DNA of 45,049 nt from Verrucomicrobiales bacterium (lineage in GTDB: Bacteria > Verrucomicrobiota > Verrucomicrobiia > Limisphaerales > SXTU01), in contig SXTU01000257.1 of the NCBI GenBank assembly GCA_005791875.1, positions 1 through 45,049 of the forward strand, written 5' to 3'. The position numbers and the translations under genes are program-made. Under the pieces are notes generated by a model. The model worked only from the letters and a program-made list of their open reading frames with translations, was not told where the DNA came from and made no database searches. Of the stretch, positions 1-6,454 are shown piece after piece (position 1 is the first letter of the stretch; every line of letters begins with the position of its first letter).

Positions 1-524
1 CCGGCCCACGCCGTCAGCGCCGCGCCGCCGTAGAGCAGCAGCAGCATCTCGAGAAACCACAGGTGGCCGGTCGGAATCGAGAAGATCGTCAGATTGCCAT
101 ACTGCGGCCGCGTCGGCCGCGTGGTGGCCCGCATTTCTGACCAGCCCCAGACCACGATGATGAGCGGCACCAGCGTGACCATGCCGAGGAGGAACGGAAC
201 GCCAATGCGTTTCCAGCGCTGCCTGAGAAAGTCCTTTGCCCCAAGCCGCTGCCATAACAGATGACCGAAGAATCCAGCGATGAAAAAGAAGAGCTGCATC
301 CGAAACCCGTGGATGACGCCGACCATGATGTCGAAGCCCAGGCTGCGGCCGACGTCGCGCGCGATCCACGGGATCGGCAGCGTCATGAACGAGAGCGCCG
401 CGTGCAGCACGATGCCCAGCAGCATGGCCACGGCACGGAGGTTGTCCAACGCATGGACGCGCTCCTCGCGCACCGGCATTGGCGGCGGCACGGCGGTCTC
501 AGGCGAGGCGGGGTTCGCAGTCAT
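1..524 (-). CDS. Acyltransferase family 3 (OpgC/MdoC-like) membrane protein, 3' end cut by window edge
   Basis: Reading the minus strand from ATG at 524 gives an open frame of about 174 residues that runs off the window. After a Pro/Ala-rich cytoplasmic start, residues 23-36 read RVHALDNLRAVAML, followed by a first membrane helix with His41 (LGIVLHAALSF). The family's putative catalytic His sits at this place in acyltransferase 3 proteins. A second conserved block, about residues 74-90 (FRMQLFFFIAGFFGHLL), and a third, GHLWFLEMLLLLY at about 153-165, also fit the glucan/O-acyltransferase group. Family members move acyl or succinyl groups onto periplasmic glucans or surface glycans from the inner membrane. 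The substrate cannot be told. No stop or frameshift is visible in the part present. The next gene pieces downstream of its start (735-1550) are decayed. Confidence 0.85.
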   Translation of the reverse strand, partial: MTANPASPETAVPPPMPVREERVHALDNLRAVAMLLGIVLHAALSFMTLPIPWIARDVGRSLGFDIMVGVIHGFRMQLFFFIAGFFGHLLWQRLGAKDFLRQRWKRIGVPFLLGMVTLVPLIIVVWGWSEMRATTRPTRPQYGNLTIFSIPTGHLWFLEMLLLLYGGAALTAWA

Positions 525-691
525 TTCGAGGATTTCACTGCCAAGAGCAGGCGGGCATTTCGAAGCCACGGCAATCTCAAAATGCCGGCGCAAAGACGAG
601 AGCGGATTCACGAAGCGGTGGCATGAAAATGGGGGCATGGGAATGAACCCTTGGGATTGGATTCCGTTGTCCCCATTCCCTTGCCACCCAA

Positions 692-709
692 GCCGGCTTG
701 GAAGCCGGC
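692..709. repeat. Short perfect hairpin in the 525-734 gap
   Basis: GCCGGCTT (692-699), a 2-base loop, then AAGCCGGC (702-709). It lies between the acyltransferase start (524) and the decayed locus. The rest of 525-734 shows no coding region I can support. The unit resembles intergenic GCCGGC palindromes and is not followed by a T-run, so it is more likely a REP-like element than a classical terminator. Confidence 0.55.
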
Positions 710-734
710 GCTCCGTCAACTGCAACGCTCCGGT

Positions 735-860
735 TTAGGCATGGCTCGGATGCAGGCGTTTCCACCTCTCGGCAAAGTGGAAATAGATCGCAGGGCCAAT
801 GGTGAAGAGCAGCACCGAGATGCCGCAGATCAGGCCAAGGAAGGTCATCGCAACGACCCA
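735..860 (-). pseudogene. C-terminal scrap of an integral membrane protein
   Basis: The last 41 codons before the TAA at 735-737 encode a convincing hydrophobic span ([18 protein letters not shown]) followed by a short polar tail ending [10 protein letters not shown]. Upstream in the same frame the translation turns into the antisense of a kinase fragment, so only the tail of a gene survives. No family was recognised. A very small intact membrane protein starting at the internal ATG (846-848) cannot be excluded. Its place beside two other broken genes favours a remnant. Confidence 0.45.
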
Positions 861-1196
861 GCCGTGGTGACGGTCTTCTCGGTCCTCGATGAGACTGACC
901 CGCCCGCGATCGTGATGGAGTTCGTAGAAGGCTTCGCGCTCGACCGCTTCGCGGCGCAACTTAACTTCGAACAGAAGGCACGGCTGCTGCGCGAGGTCGC
1001 ACGTGGACTTTCGGTGGCCCATGCGCGTGGACTCATTCATCGCGTTCTCAAGCCGGACAACGTGATCGTCGGGCTGGACTTGCGGCCCCGGATTCTCGAC
1101 TTCGGCCTCGCGCTCTCGTTGGAGGAGGCCAGCCGTCAGGGGCGCGAGTCCGAGGGCACGCCGCTCTACGCTTCGCCGGAGCAGGCGAAAGGGGAG
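852..1196 (+). pseudogene. Ser/Thr protein kinase core fragment, catalytic Asp lost
   Basis: This frame encodes about 115 residues clearly related to Hanks-type kinases: [11 protein letters not shown], then [11 protein letters not shown] (hinge), [19 protein letters not shown] (helix E), [11 protein letters not shown] (catalytic loop), ILDFGLA (DFG) and [14 protein letters not shown] (activation segment/APE). The N-lobe with its P-loop and Lys is missing, and everything after the APE region is missing. The catalytic loop reads HRV instead of HRD, so the invariant Asp is gone. The reading frame stays open from 651 to 1589, but before 852 and after 1196 it is the antisense of other gene scraps. 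I therefore treat the long frame as accidental. In Verrucomicrobiota such kinases often follow an ECF sigma gene in the same direction. Here the neighbouring sigma remnant points the opposite way, implying an inversion. Confidence 0.75.
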
Positions 1197-1205
1197 TCGC
1201 TCAGT

Positions 1206-1550
1206 CCCCGCGGCGAGCTCCAGTCCGTCCCAACTGGCCCGTTCCATGCCGCCCCCGTGGGGCTGGCGGTTCTTTCGGCGTGCCGTGCCGATGAGGATGC
1301 GCCGCATGGCCTCTGCTGCGGCGGCAAAAAAATGGCCGCGATTCTCCCAAGTGGGCTGGTTGTCACCGCCGAGCCTCAGCCAGGCTTCATGCACCAGCGC
1401 GGTGGCTTGCAGGGTTTGGCCCGGCGCTTCTCCCGCCATCTTGGAAGAGGCCAGCTTACGCAACTCCTCGTAAACCAGCGGCAGCAATTAATCGAGGGCA
1501 TGCTGGTCGCTTTCGCCGATGCGTTTGAGGATCAGAGTGATGTCGCTCAC
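1206..1550 (-). pseudogene. ECF sigma factor remnant with in-frame nonsense codon
   Basis: The minus strand from GTG 1550-1548 reads [20 protein letters not shown], then TAA (1490-1488), then [17 protein letters not shown] and, after a stretch with [31 protein letters not shown]. This is the sigma-70 region 2 of the ECF group often paired with protein kinases (the family usually reads [14 protein letters not shown]). The stop replaces a Glu-like codon, a single-base type change. A Shine-Dalgarno-like GGAAG (1561-1557) remains 6 bases before the GTG. Similarity ends at about 1206 (LDGLELAAG-like), where the sequence becomes the antisense of the kinase fragment, so region 4 is missing. The gene is thus broken twice. 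Re-initiation at the TTG right after the stop could make a region-2-only peptide, but this is unlikely. Confidence 0.8.
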
Positions 1551-1585
1551 GTGTGGCTTCCGGAGCGTTCAGCCGGTTTGACAGG

Positions 1586-2278
1586 CTAGTCAATGGTGAT
1601 GGCTTTCATGCGGGTCTCGAGTTCTAGGCGCAATTGTTCCCGCTCCGCATCCGTGGCTTCGCGAGGAATTCGCAACGGCTGGCCAAGCTGGACTTCGCAG
1701 CGGGCAAAGGGCAGCGGGACTTGGAAGCGGTCCCAGGTCTTGAGCCGCCACTTGCAGCTCAAGTGAAAGGACGCGGGGACAATGGTCATGCCGGTGAGTG
1801 CGGCGAGGGAGATGATGCCTTCCTGCACCACGTAGCACGGCCCGCGGGGGCCATCGGGTGTGATGGCGAGGTCACAGCCCTTGTCCGCTGCTGAGACAAG
1901 CTCGCGCAAGGCTTGCGGCCCGCGTCGGCTGCTGGAGCCGCGCACGGGGACAACTGCGAACAGCTCCAGCACGCGCGCAAGCATCCCGCCATCGCGGCTC
2001 GCGCTGACGAGGGCGGCGAGGGTGCGCTGTGGCTGGCGGGCTTGCACGTAGCGGCGGAAGAGGATGAGCGAGAGAGCGAGGCGGTTGTGCCAGAGACAGA
2101 AGATGACGGGCTGCTTGCCGCCATTCTCGAAGAGGTTTGTCTGGTCATACCAGCGCCAGCGAAGCGTCGTGGCGACGGAACTGGACACGAGCCAGATCAG
2201 CCGCGCCGCGAGCAGGCCGTGCCACTTCGCCCGGTGAGGGATGATGGGGCCGGAGGCGGGTGGTCGAGGGGCAGACAC
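1586..2278 (-). CDS. DUF374 family lysophospholipid acyltransferase-like protein
   Basis: This 230-residue protein starts at GTG 2278. A hydrophobic stretch (about residues 20-40) is followed by [10 protein letters not shown] (about 61-70), [14 protein letters not shown] (about 94-107), [18 protein letters not shown] (about 110-126) and [18 protein letters not shown] (139-156), then [11 protein letters not shown]. These are the hallmark blocks of the DUF374 branch of the LPLAT superfamily, where the usual His-x4-Asp motif is replaced by a WHxR-type motif. The family acts at the inner membrane and is thought to acylate lipid A or phospholipid precursors; the exact substrate is unknown. It is the last gene of the minus-strand ruvC-ruvA run. 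A heptad repeat pair lies between it and ruvA, so co-transcription is possible but not shown. Confidence 0.88.
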   Translation of the reverse strand: MSAPRPPASGPIIPHRAKWHGLLAARLIWLVSSSVATTLRWRWYDQTNLFENGGKQPVIFCLWHNRLALSLILFRRYVQARQPQRTLAALVSASRDGGMLARVLELFAVVPVRGSSSRRGPQALRELVSAADKGCDLAITPDGPRGPCYVVQEGIISLAALTGMTIVPASFHLSCKWRLKTWDRFQVPLPFARCEVQLGQPLRIPREATDAEREQLRLELETRMKAITID

Positions 2279-2304
2279 GGGGGGTCAACGGGGAACAAGA
2301 GGAA

Positions 2305-2405
2305 ACGTCCAACGTCCAACGTCCAACGTCCAACATTCGAAGGCGGTGGGGCACGAGAACGCCCACGTTGGACGTTGAGCGTTGAACGTTGAGCTTTGAA
2401 CGTTT
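2305..2405. repeat. Paired heptamer arrays (ACGTCCA x4 / ACGTTGA-type x6)
   Basis: Left arm: four exact tandem copies of ACGTCCA at 2305-2332. Right arm: about six heptamers at 2365-2405 (ACGTTGG, ACGTTGA, GCGTTGA, ACGTTGA, GCTTTGA, ACGTTTC), the inverted complement with decay. The arms could fold into a long hairpin in the gap between ruvA (stop 2420) and the DUF374 gene (start 2278). Confidence 0.9.
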
Positions 2406-2419
2406 CTCTCTCTTTTCAT

Positions 2420-3022
2420 TTAGCCCTTCTTCAATCCCGCACGCACGAGTTCTTCGACCGTCGCTTTCTCGCCGAGCATGGTCTGCGCGGCGCGGATGGA
2501 TTCGTGCGCTTCGGGCTGCTTGAAGCCCAGCGCCATGAGCGCGAGGACGGCGTCGTTGAGGCGCTGGTCGCCGGCGGACAATCCGCGCGCCGCGCTGCTG
2601 GCTTCCCATGCGCCGGCGGCTCCGATCTTGTCCTTCAGCTCAACGACGATGCGCTCGGCGGTCTTGCGCCCGACGCCGGAGATGGAGGAAAGGGACTTCA
2701 CGTCGCCGCTCGCCACCGCGCCGCGAAAGGCGACGGGGTTCATGCCGCTGAGGACGTTGAGGGCGATCTTTGGCCCGATGCCGCTGACGGTGTTGATGAG
2801 CATGCGGAACAATTCGCGTTCCGCCGCCGACATGAAGCCGTAGAGCACGTGGGCATCCTCGCGCACGACGAGATGGGTGAGGAGACGGACTTCTCCGCCG
2901 ACTGCGGGGAGCTTGTCGAAGGAGGAGAGCGGGATGAGCACGTCGTAGCCGACGCCGTGAACTTCCACGGTGATGAGAGTGGGCAACGCATCCACGAGCT
3001 TGCCGTGCAGAAAGGAAATCAT
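2420..3022 (-). CDS. ruvA: Holliday junction branch migration protein RuvA
   Basis: A 200-residue protein of normal RuvA length. Domain I begins MISFLHGKLVDALPTLITVE with VHGVGYDVLIPLSSF. Domain II carries two helix-hairpin-helix motifs, LINTVSGIGPKIALNVLSG and LSSISGVGRKTAERIVVEL. A linker is followed by domain III (DAVLALMALGFKQPEA...EELVRAGLKKG), which binds RuvB. RuvA tetramers hold the four-way junction while RuvB drives branch migration and RuvC cuts. ruvC lies upstream on the same strand with one small gene between. ruvB is not in this window. Start ATG at 3022. Confidence 0.97.
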   Translation of the reverse strand: MISFLHGKLVDALPTLITVEVHGVGYDVLIPLSSFDKLPAVGGEVRLLTHLVVREDAHVLYGFMSAAERELFRMLINTVSGIGPKIALNVLSGMNPVAFRGAVASGDVKSLSSISGVGRKTAERIVVELKDKIGAAGAWEASSAARGLSAGDQRLNDAVLALMALGFKQPEAHESIRAAQTMLGEKATVEELVRAGLKKG

Positions 3023-3076
3023 GCGGCGCTCTTGTAGCGGAGGAATGCGCTGCCTAGCAATGCGGAAGGACGGGCA

Positions 3077-3104
3077 AACGCGGAACGGGGAACGCGGAGC
3101 GCGG
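3077..3104. repeat. Single-arm heptamer array AACGCGG x4
   Basis: AACGCGG, AACGGGG, AACGCGG and AGCGCGG lie in perfect 7-base register between the ruvA start (3022) and the stop of the small membrane protein gene (3109). No inverted partner arm is visible. It may be half of the paired type seen elsewhere in the window. Confidence 0.75.
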
Positions 3105-3108
3105 AAAC

Positions 3109-3474
3109 TTAGCCGCAGTTCGACCCGGAGTCAGAGCTCGCCGGAGAACTGCCGGAGTAGAACGAGGAACTTGCGCTGCTGCCGCTGTCGGTGGATGGAC
3201 TGCTGCTTGGCGTGGAGTCGAATGCCGAATGGCTTGGGCCGGTATCCGTGGAGTGGCGGTGCGTCGGGTGATGGAGGTGGTAGAGGGGATTGGCCGGGTT
3301 CGTCATGGAGTCATCGCCGATGACAGGCGGAATGCCAGCGACTCCGTTGTCACCTGGAGGACGGGCAGAGGAGCGAGATGCCGCGCGGAACAACATGACC
3401 ATCACGGCGATCACCACTGCGAACGCGCACAACGCGGCGAAGACCACGAGGAGAAACATCCAAGTCATAGCCAT
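3109..3474 (-). CDS. Small single-span membrane protein with Ser-rich tail
   Basis: A 121-residue protein of unknown family. Residues 1-31 form one membrane helix (WMFLLVVFAALCAFAVVIAVMVMLF) followed by Arg residues, suggesting an N-out/C-in or signal-anchor topology. The tail is low-complexity: PPGDNGVAGIPPVIGDD, a His/Thr patch (HLHHPTHRHST), then a run dominated by Ser with Gly/Asp, ending SDSGSNCG. The gene starts 12 bases after the ruvC stop and precedes ruvA, so it is probably translated from the same transcript. The Ser-rich end resembles C-termini of TPM/holdase-type membrane proteins only in composition. Support is context, the open frame with a clear transmembrane segment, and the tight spacing. 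Confidence 0.7.
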   Translation of the reverse strand: MAMTWMFLLVVFAALCAFAVVIAVMVMLFRAASRSSARPPGDNGVAGIPPVIGDDSMTNPANPLYHLHHPTHRHSTDTGPSHSAFDSTPSSSPSTDSGSSASSSFYSGSSPASSDSGSNCG

Positions 3475-3486
3475 GATCGCAACGTG

Positions 3487-4104
3487 TCAGACGCGCTTGG
3501 CGGTGGCCAGTGAAAATCGGCTCGCGCTCTGCACGTGCGTGAGAGCGAGCGCGAGGGCGTCGGCGGCGTCGGGGTCTGGGAGTTCCGTGAGCTGCAACAT
3601 GCGCTGAACCATCTTCGCCACCGCGAGCTTCTGCGCCGCACCGTAGCCGACGATGGCCTGCTTCACCTTGCGCGGTGCGACCTCGAAGATTTCCAGCCCC
3701 GCCTCTGCCATCGCGACCAGTGCAGCGCCGCGCGCCTCGCCCATGATGATCGCGGTCTGCAAGTTCTGCGCGAAGAAGAGTCCTTCCACGATGCACACGG
3801 TCGGCTGGTGCTGGCGGATCACGTCGCGCAGCGTCGCGTGAATCTTCGCGAGGCAACGCGAGCGTTCCCAGCCCGCCGGACACTCGATGGTCCCGTGCGC
3901 CAGCGTGACCGGCTGCGGCTTCGCGACGCGGATGATGCCGAAGCCTGTCCCGCGCAGCGACGGGTCCACGCCGAGGATGACTTGATGGATGAGTGCGGAA
4001 GCGGTAGCTGGTGCTGCCGGCAAAGAAGTCGCGGTCCGCCGTTTGGCCCCGCTCAGGCGACGCTGCAACTGCTCAAACTCTTTCGGCGAGATGCCCACGC
4101 ACAC
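3487..4104 (-). CDS. ruvC: Holliday junction endonuclease RuvC
   Basis: The RuvC core starts at LIHQVILGVDPSLRGTGFG, carrying the first catalytic Asp. VCIVEGLFFAQN holds the catalytic Glu, and APRKVKQAIVGYGAAQKLAVAKMV is the DNA-binding/hydrophobic block. PDPDAADALALALTH carries the last acidic pair. RuvC resolves Holliday junctions as a dimer. The frame is open far upstream, but that part overlaps the toxin gene antisense, so it is not coding. I place the start at GTG 4104 (or GTG 4098), giving about 205 residues. The extra N-terminal segment, GISPKEFEQLQRRLS..., precedes the canonical start of the fold, where no ATG/GTG/TTG occurs. No strong ribosome binding site is visible. First gene of the ruvC-X-ruvA run. 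Confidence 0.93.
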   Translation of the reverse strand: MCVGISPKEFEQLQRRLSGAKRRTATSLPAAPATASALIHQVILGVDPSLRGTGFGIIRVAKPQPVTLAHGTIECPAGWERSRCLAKIHATLRDVIRQHQPTVCIVEGLFFAQNLQTAIIMGEARGAALVAMAEAGLEIFEVAPRKVKQAIVGYGAAQKLAVAKMVQRMLQLTELPDPDAADALALALTHVQSASRFSLATAKRV

Positions 4105-4160
4105 ACAGTGACAAAGCCGGTGAGGGCTGCGAAGCCTGAATTGCGTGCCGGACGGAGGCC

Positions 4161-4228
4161 GTGATGCGTGATGCGTGAGAAAAGAAGGCGGCCGGTCGCC
4201 CTCACGCAACACGCAACACTCATCACGC
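4161..4228. repeat. Paired heptamer arrays (GTGATGC / AACACGC)
   Basis: Left arm GTGATGC, GTGATGC, GTGAGAA (4161-4181). Right arm CTCACGC, AACACGC, AACACTC, ATCACGC (4201-4228). The arms are inverted and in 7-base register. They sit upstream of ruvC in the divergent gap (4105-4371) that also holds the promoter of the toxin-antitoxin/pilin block. Confidence 0.85.
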
Positions 4229-4289
4229 CTCCCCGGCCCCTCACCCGAACAGATGCGCTTGGAGCGCCGGCCTACAGTGAAAACCCGGT

Positions 4290-4318
4290 TTGACGGGAAG
4301 GCTTCGGCCGCGTAAATA
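4290..4318 (+). promoter_or_regulatory. Possible sigma-70 type promoter for the toxin-antitoxin/pilin block
   Basis: TTGACG (4290-4295) and TAAATA (4313-4318) are separated by 17 bases, about 54 bases before the toxin start. The -35 is 5/6 to consensus and the -10 is weak. Verrucomicrobial promoters are poorly characterised, so this is suggestive only. Confidence 0.35.
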
Positions 4319-4371
4319 CATTGTCGTGACACCGCAACGCCAATGGACATACAGCGCGAACCGGATGGTTT

Positions 4372-4665
4372 ATGGACTTTGACTGGAACAATCCTTCGTT
4401 CACCCCGGCGGACGGGCTGACGCTGCAGGACGTGGAAGAGTCCTTCGACGACGCGTTCGTGGTGCGGCTGCTGCCGGACTCGGCGCGGTTCGCGGGGCAG
4501 GCGCGATACTTCAATCTGGGCCGGTCGGCGAGCGGGGTGGGCGTGTTCAGTTTGTATCGGACAAACGGGAAGCAGGTGCGGGTGATTTTCGCCCGGGAGT
4601 TTTTGCAGGAAGAGCAGTTCTTCTACAAGCGGCGCGTGACGCAGTTGCTCGATCATAAAGACTGA
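4372..4665 (+). CDS. BrnT-like toxin of a type II toxin-antitoxin pair
   Basis: This 97-residue protein has the BrnT layout: FDWNNP near the start (family: F-x-W-D-x-x-K), a helix with LQDVEESFDDAFVV, then RYFNLGRSASGVGVFSLYR and RVIFAREFLQEEQFFYKRR near the end (family: R-x-I-S-A-R-x-x-x-x-x-E-x-x-x-Y). BrnT is a RelE-fold ribonuclease that blocks translation. The usual early His is not obvious, so the match is by pattern rather than active site. The antitoxin gene starts 2 bases after its stop, and the toxin-first order is the brnTA order. A competing upstream ATG (4365) hits a stop after five codons, which decides the start at 4372. Confidence 0.65.
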   Translation: MDFDWNNPSFTPADGLTLQDVEESFDDAFVVRLLPDSARFAGQARYFNLGRSASGVGVFSLYRTNGKQVRVIFAREFLQEEQFFYKRRVTQLLDHKD

Positions 4666-4667
4666 CC

Positions 4668-4952
4668 ATGACGGCGATTTCCAACTGGGATGCGGTGCCG
4701 GCCTTTCAAAGCGAGGTCGAGGAAGCGGACTACTGGAAGGAGCACCGGCTGGAGATGCGGCTGATGGATTCTTCGATGGTGGCGGGCGCGGAATCCACGG
4801 AGTCGGTGACGGTGACGTTGCGGATGGACCCGCGGATGCTCTCACGCATCAAGCGCCTGGCGCGGTCGCGGTATCTGAACTACCAGAGCATGGTGAAGCA
4901 GTGGTTGAGCGAGAGAATGGAGCAGGAAATTCGAGACCGAGGAACGAAATGA
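4668..4952 (+). CDS. CopG/BrnA-like ribbon-helix-helix antitoxin
   Basis: This 94-residue protein begins with the acidic, aromatic segment PAFQSEVEEADYWKEHRLEM, typical of CopG-type antitoxins that follow BrnT-like toxins. A ribbon-helix-helix DNA-binding domain follows: SVTVTLRMDPRMLSRIKRLA, then ARSRYLNYQSMVKQWLSERM. Such antitoxins bind the toxin through one part and repress their own promoter through the other. The stop (TGA 4950-4952) overlaps the start of the first pseudopilin gene (ATG 4949), so the antitoxin and the pilin-like gene are probably translationally coupled. That is unusual for a TA module and may place the surface apparatus under antitoxin autoregulation. Confidence 0.78.
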   Translation: MTAISNWDAVPAFQSEVEEADYWKEHRLEMRLMDSSMVAGAESTESVTVTLRMDPRMLSRIKRLARSRYLNYQSMVKQWLSERMEQEIRDRGTK

Positions 4953-5647
4953 AGATGAGCACCAAACAAAACTATTCGGGCGGGCGAAACACGGCGGGCT
5001 TCACGCTCATCGAGCTGCTGGTGGTCATCGGGATCATCGGGATGGTAGCATCGCTAATCGTGGTGGGTCTTGGAGCCGTGAACTACAAGAAGGGCGTGAG
5101 CGGAACCAAGGCTCAACTGGCCAAGCTGGAGTTGGCCATTGAAAGCTACAAATCCGTCTTCGGCTCCTATCCGCCTGATGATCCCGCCACGGCGGCGGCC
5201 ACGCCGCATTGGAATCCCCTGGCCTACGAGTTGGGCGGCGTGCGGCGCAGCGGCGTCAACTACACCGCCGAATCCGACCCGACACACACGGTCACACCGG
5301 CGATGCTGTCGAGCTACTTCAACTTGGGTGGACTGGTGAACGTGCAGCCCGCAGGCCCCTCCAAGCACAAATACGCCCTCAGCCTGCAGCGGATCGGAAC
5401 GGGAAAGACTGCGGACGCTGTCTTCATCACCAGCGGCGTGGCCGGCATGCCGGCTGCCCTATTTCTACAAGTCCCAGCTCAGAAGCCGGACACTAATGAT
5501 CTCGCCGGTGTTCCAGTGCCGGACATCGGGCTAAACGTCTGGAAATACCGGGTGTATCCGGCCGGCGGACACAATCCCAAGACCTACGACCTCTGGGCTG
5601 AGATTAGACAAAAGAAGGGCACCAACATCATCGGCAACTGGAAATGA
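4949..5647 (+). CDS. Prepilin-type pseudopilin (type II secretion/type IV pilus-like)
   Basis: A 232-residue protein. The leader of 17 residues ends GGRNTAG, followed by FTLIELLVVIGIIGMVASLIVV, the class III signal with Gly at -1 and Glu at +5 of the mature chain. A long N-terminal helix continues with AQLAKLELAIESYKSVFGSYPPDDP, typical of GspG-like major pseudopilins. Start ATG 4949 was chosen because GAGGAA (4939-4944) lies 4 bases upstream and the ATGA overlap with the antitoxin stop is preserved. The protein would be processed by a prepilin peptidase encoded elsewhere and assembled at the inner membrane. The C-terminal part (AEIRQKKGTNIIGNWK) resembles the end of the next gene, suggesting a duplicated pair. 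Confidence 0.88.
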   Translation: MKMSTKQNYSGGRNTAGFTLIELLVVIGIIGMVASLIVVGLGAVNYKKGVSGTKAQLAKLELAIESYKSVFGSYPPDDPATAAATPHWNPLAYELGGVRRSGVNYTAESDPTHTVTPAMLSSYFNLGGLVNVQPAGPSKHKYALSLQRIGTGKTADAVFITSGVAGMPAALFLQVPAQKPDTNDLAGVPVPDIGLNVWKYRVYPAGGHNPKTYDLWAEIRQKKGTNIIGNWK

Positions 5648-6450
5648 ACTCGGATTCCAACATGAAACATCATCCTCATCGCAACCACAGCACTCGGCGG
5701 GCCTTCACCTTGATCGAGCTGCTGGTCGTCATCAGCATCATCGGCATTCTGGCGGGACTCCTGATGCCCGCCTTGGCCGGGGCCAAGAAGCGAGCCAGGA
5801 TCGTGCAGACCCAGAAGGACATGGCCGATCTCAAAGGTGCCATCAGCGTGTATCAGCATGACTACAACCGCCTGCCAGCCTCGACGCCGGCGGCGCAGAT
5901 TGGCAGCGACTTCACGTATGGCACCACCCCCCCCGGCACAGGCTACGGGACGAACATCGTGAACAACAACAACGTGGGCTACCAGGCCAGCAATGCGGAG
6001 TTGATGGTGATCCTGACCGGCGGAGCCACGAACGGTTGGACAGGCGTGCCCATTGATCCCTCGGCACAGAACGACGGGCGTAATCCGCGCAAGAACCAAT
6101 ATTTCAACGCGAAGCCAGCACCGGGCGGCTCTGGAGCAGCAGCCGGCGCGGGCTTGGGCACCGACGGCGTCTTCCGCGATCCGTGGAGCAATCCCTACAT
6201 CGTCGGGCTGGACTTGAACTACGACAACTCGGTCAGCAACTCAGTCTATCGTTTGCAAGCTGTGTCGCAGATCGCAGTGAACAGCCCCGGCGGTTATTAC
6301 GGGCACACTGGCACAGGAAACGGCAACAACAACAACTACACCGTGCGCGACACCGTGATGATTTTCTCCTTCGGCCCGGACGGGATGTTTGACGCGGGCA
6401 CAAAGGCTGACGCGGTCCCGAACAAAGACAACGTCCTGAGCTGGAAATGA
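5644..6450 (+). CDS. Prepilin-type pseudopilin, GspG-like
   Basis: A 268-residue protein. The leader ends HSTRRA and the mature chain begins FTLIELLVVISIIGILAGLLMP, with Glu at +5 but Ala rather than Gly at -1. Residues after the helix (QTQKDMADLKGAISVYQHDYNRLP) match the GspG signature in which a Tyr-Pro-type turn follows the helix. The body is rich in Gly and Asn (NNNNVGY, GNGNNNNY). The end, RDTVMIFSFGPDGMFD...SWK, resembles the C-terminal strand of verrucomicrobial pseudopilins (DDVYSWGPDG type). Its ATG overlaps the previous stop by ATGA. ATG at 5662 is a possible alternative start. Likely a major or near-major subunit of the same fibre as the gene before it. Confidence 0.88.
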   Translation: MNSDSNMKHHPHRNHSTRRAFTLIELLVVISIIGILAGLLMPALAGAKKRARIVQTQKDMADLKGAISVYQHDYNRLPASTPAAQIGSDFTYGTTPPGTGYGTNIVNNNNVGYQASNAELMVILTGGATNGWTGVPIDPSAQNDGRNPRKNQYFNAKPAPGGSGAAAGAGLGTDGVFRDPWSNPYIVGLDLNYDNSVSNSVYRLQAVSQIAVNSPGGYYGHTGTGNGNNNNYTVRDTVMIFSFGPDGMFDAGTKADAVPNKDNVLSWK

Positions 6451-6454
6451 GTTT

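Noticed and set aside
651-1589. A continuous 312-codon plus-strand frame with a kinase-like core
   Set aside because: Only 852-1196 looks like a kinase. The flanks are antisense of a membrane-protein tail and of a sigma factor remnant, the N-lobe is missing and the catalytic Asp is absent. Annotated as a fragment instead.
2305-2405. Heptamer arrays considered as a CRISPR array
   Set aside because: Units are 7 bases with no spacers, arranged as inverted arms. No cas genes are present.
3535-4164. A 209-codon plus-strand frame opposite ruvC
   Set aside because: RuvC catalytic motifs on the minus strand are unambiguous. The opposite frame is His/Arg-rich without a domain.
4105-4845. Upstream extension of the ruvC reading frame to 452 codons
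   Set aside because: It overlaps the divergent toxin and antitoxin genes antisense and crosses a heptamer array. RuvC homologues are about 160-190 residues.
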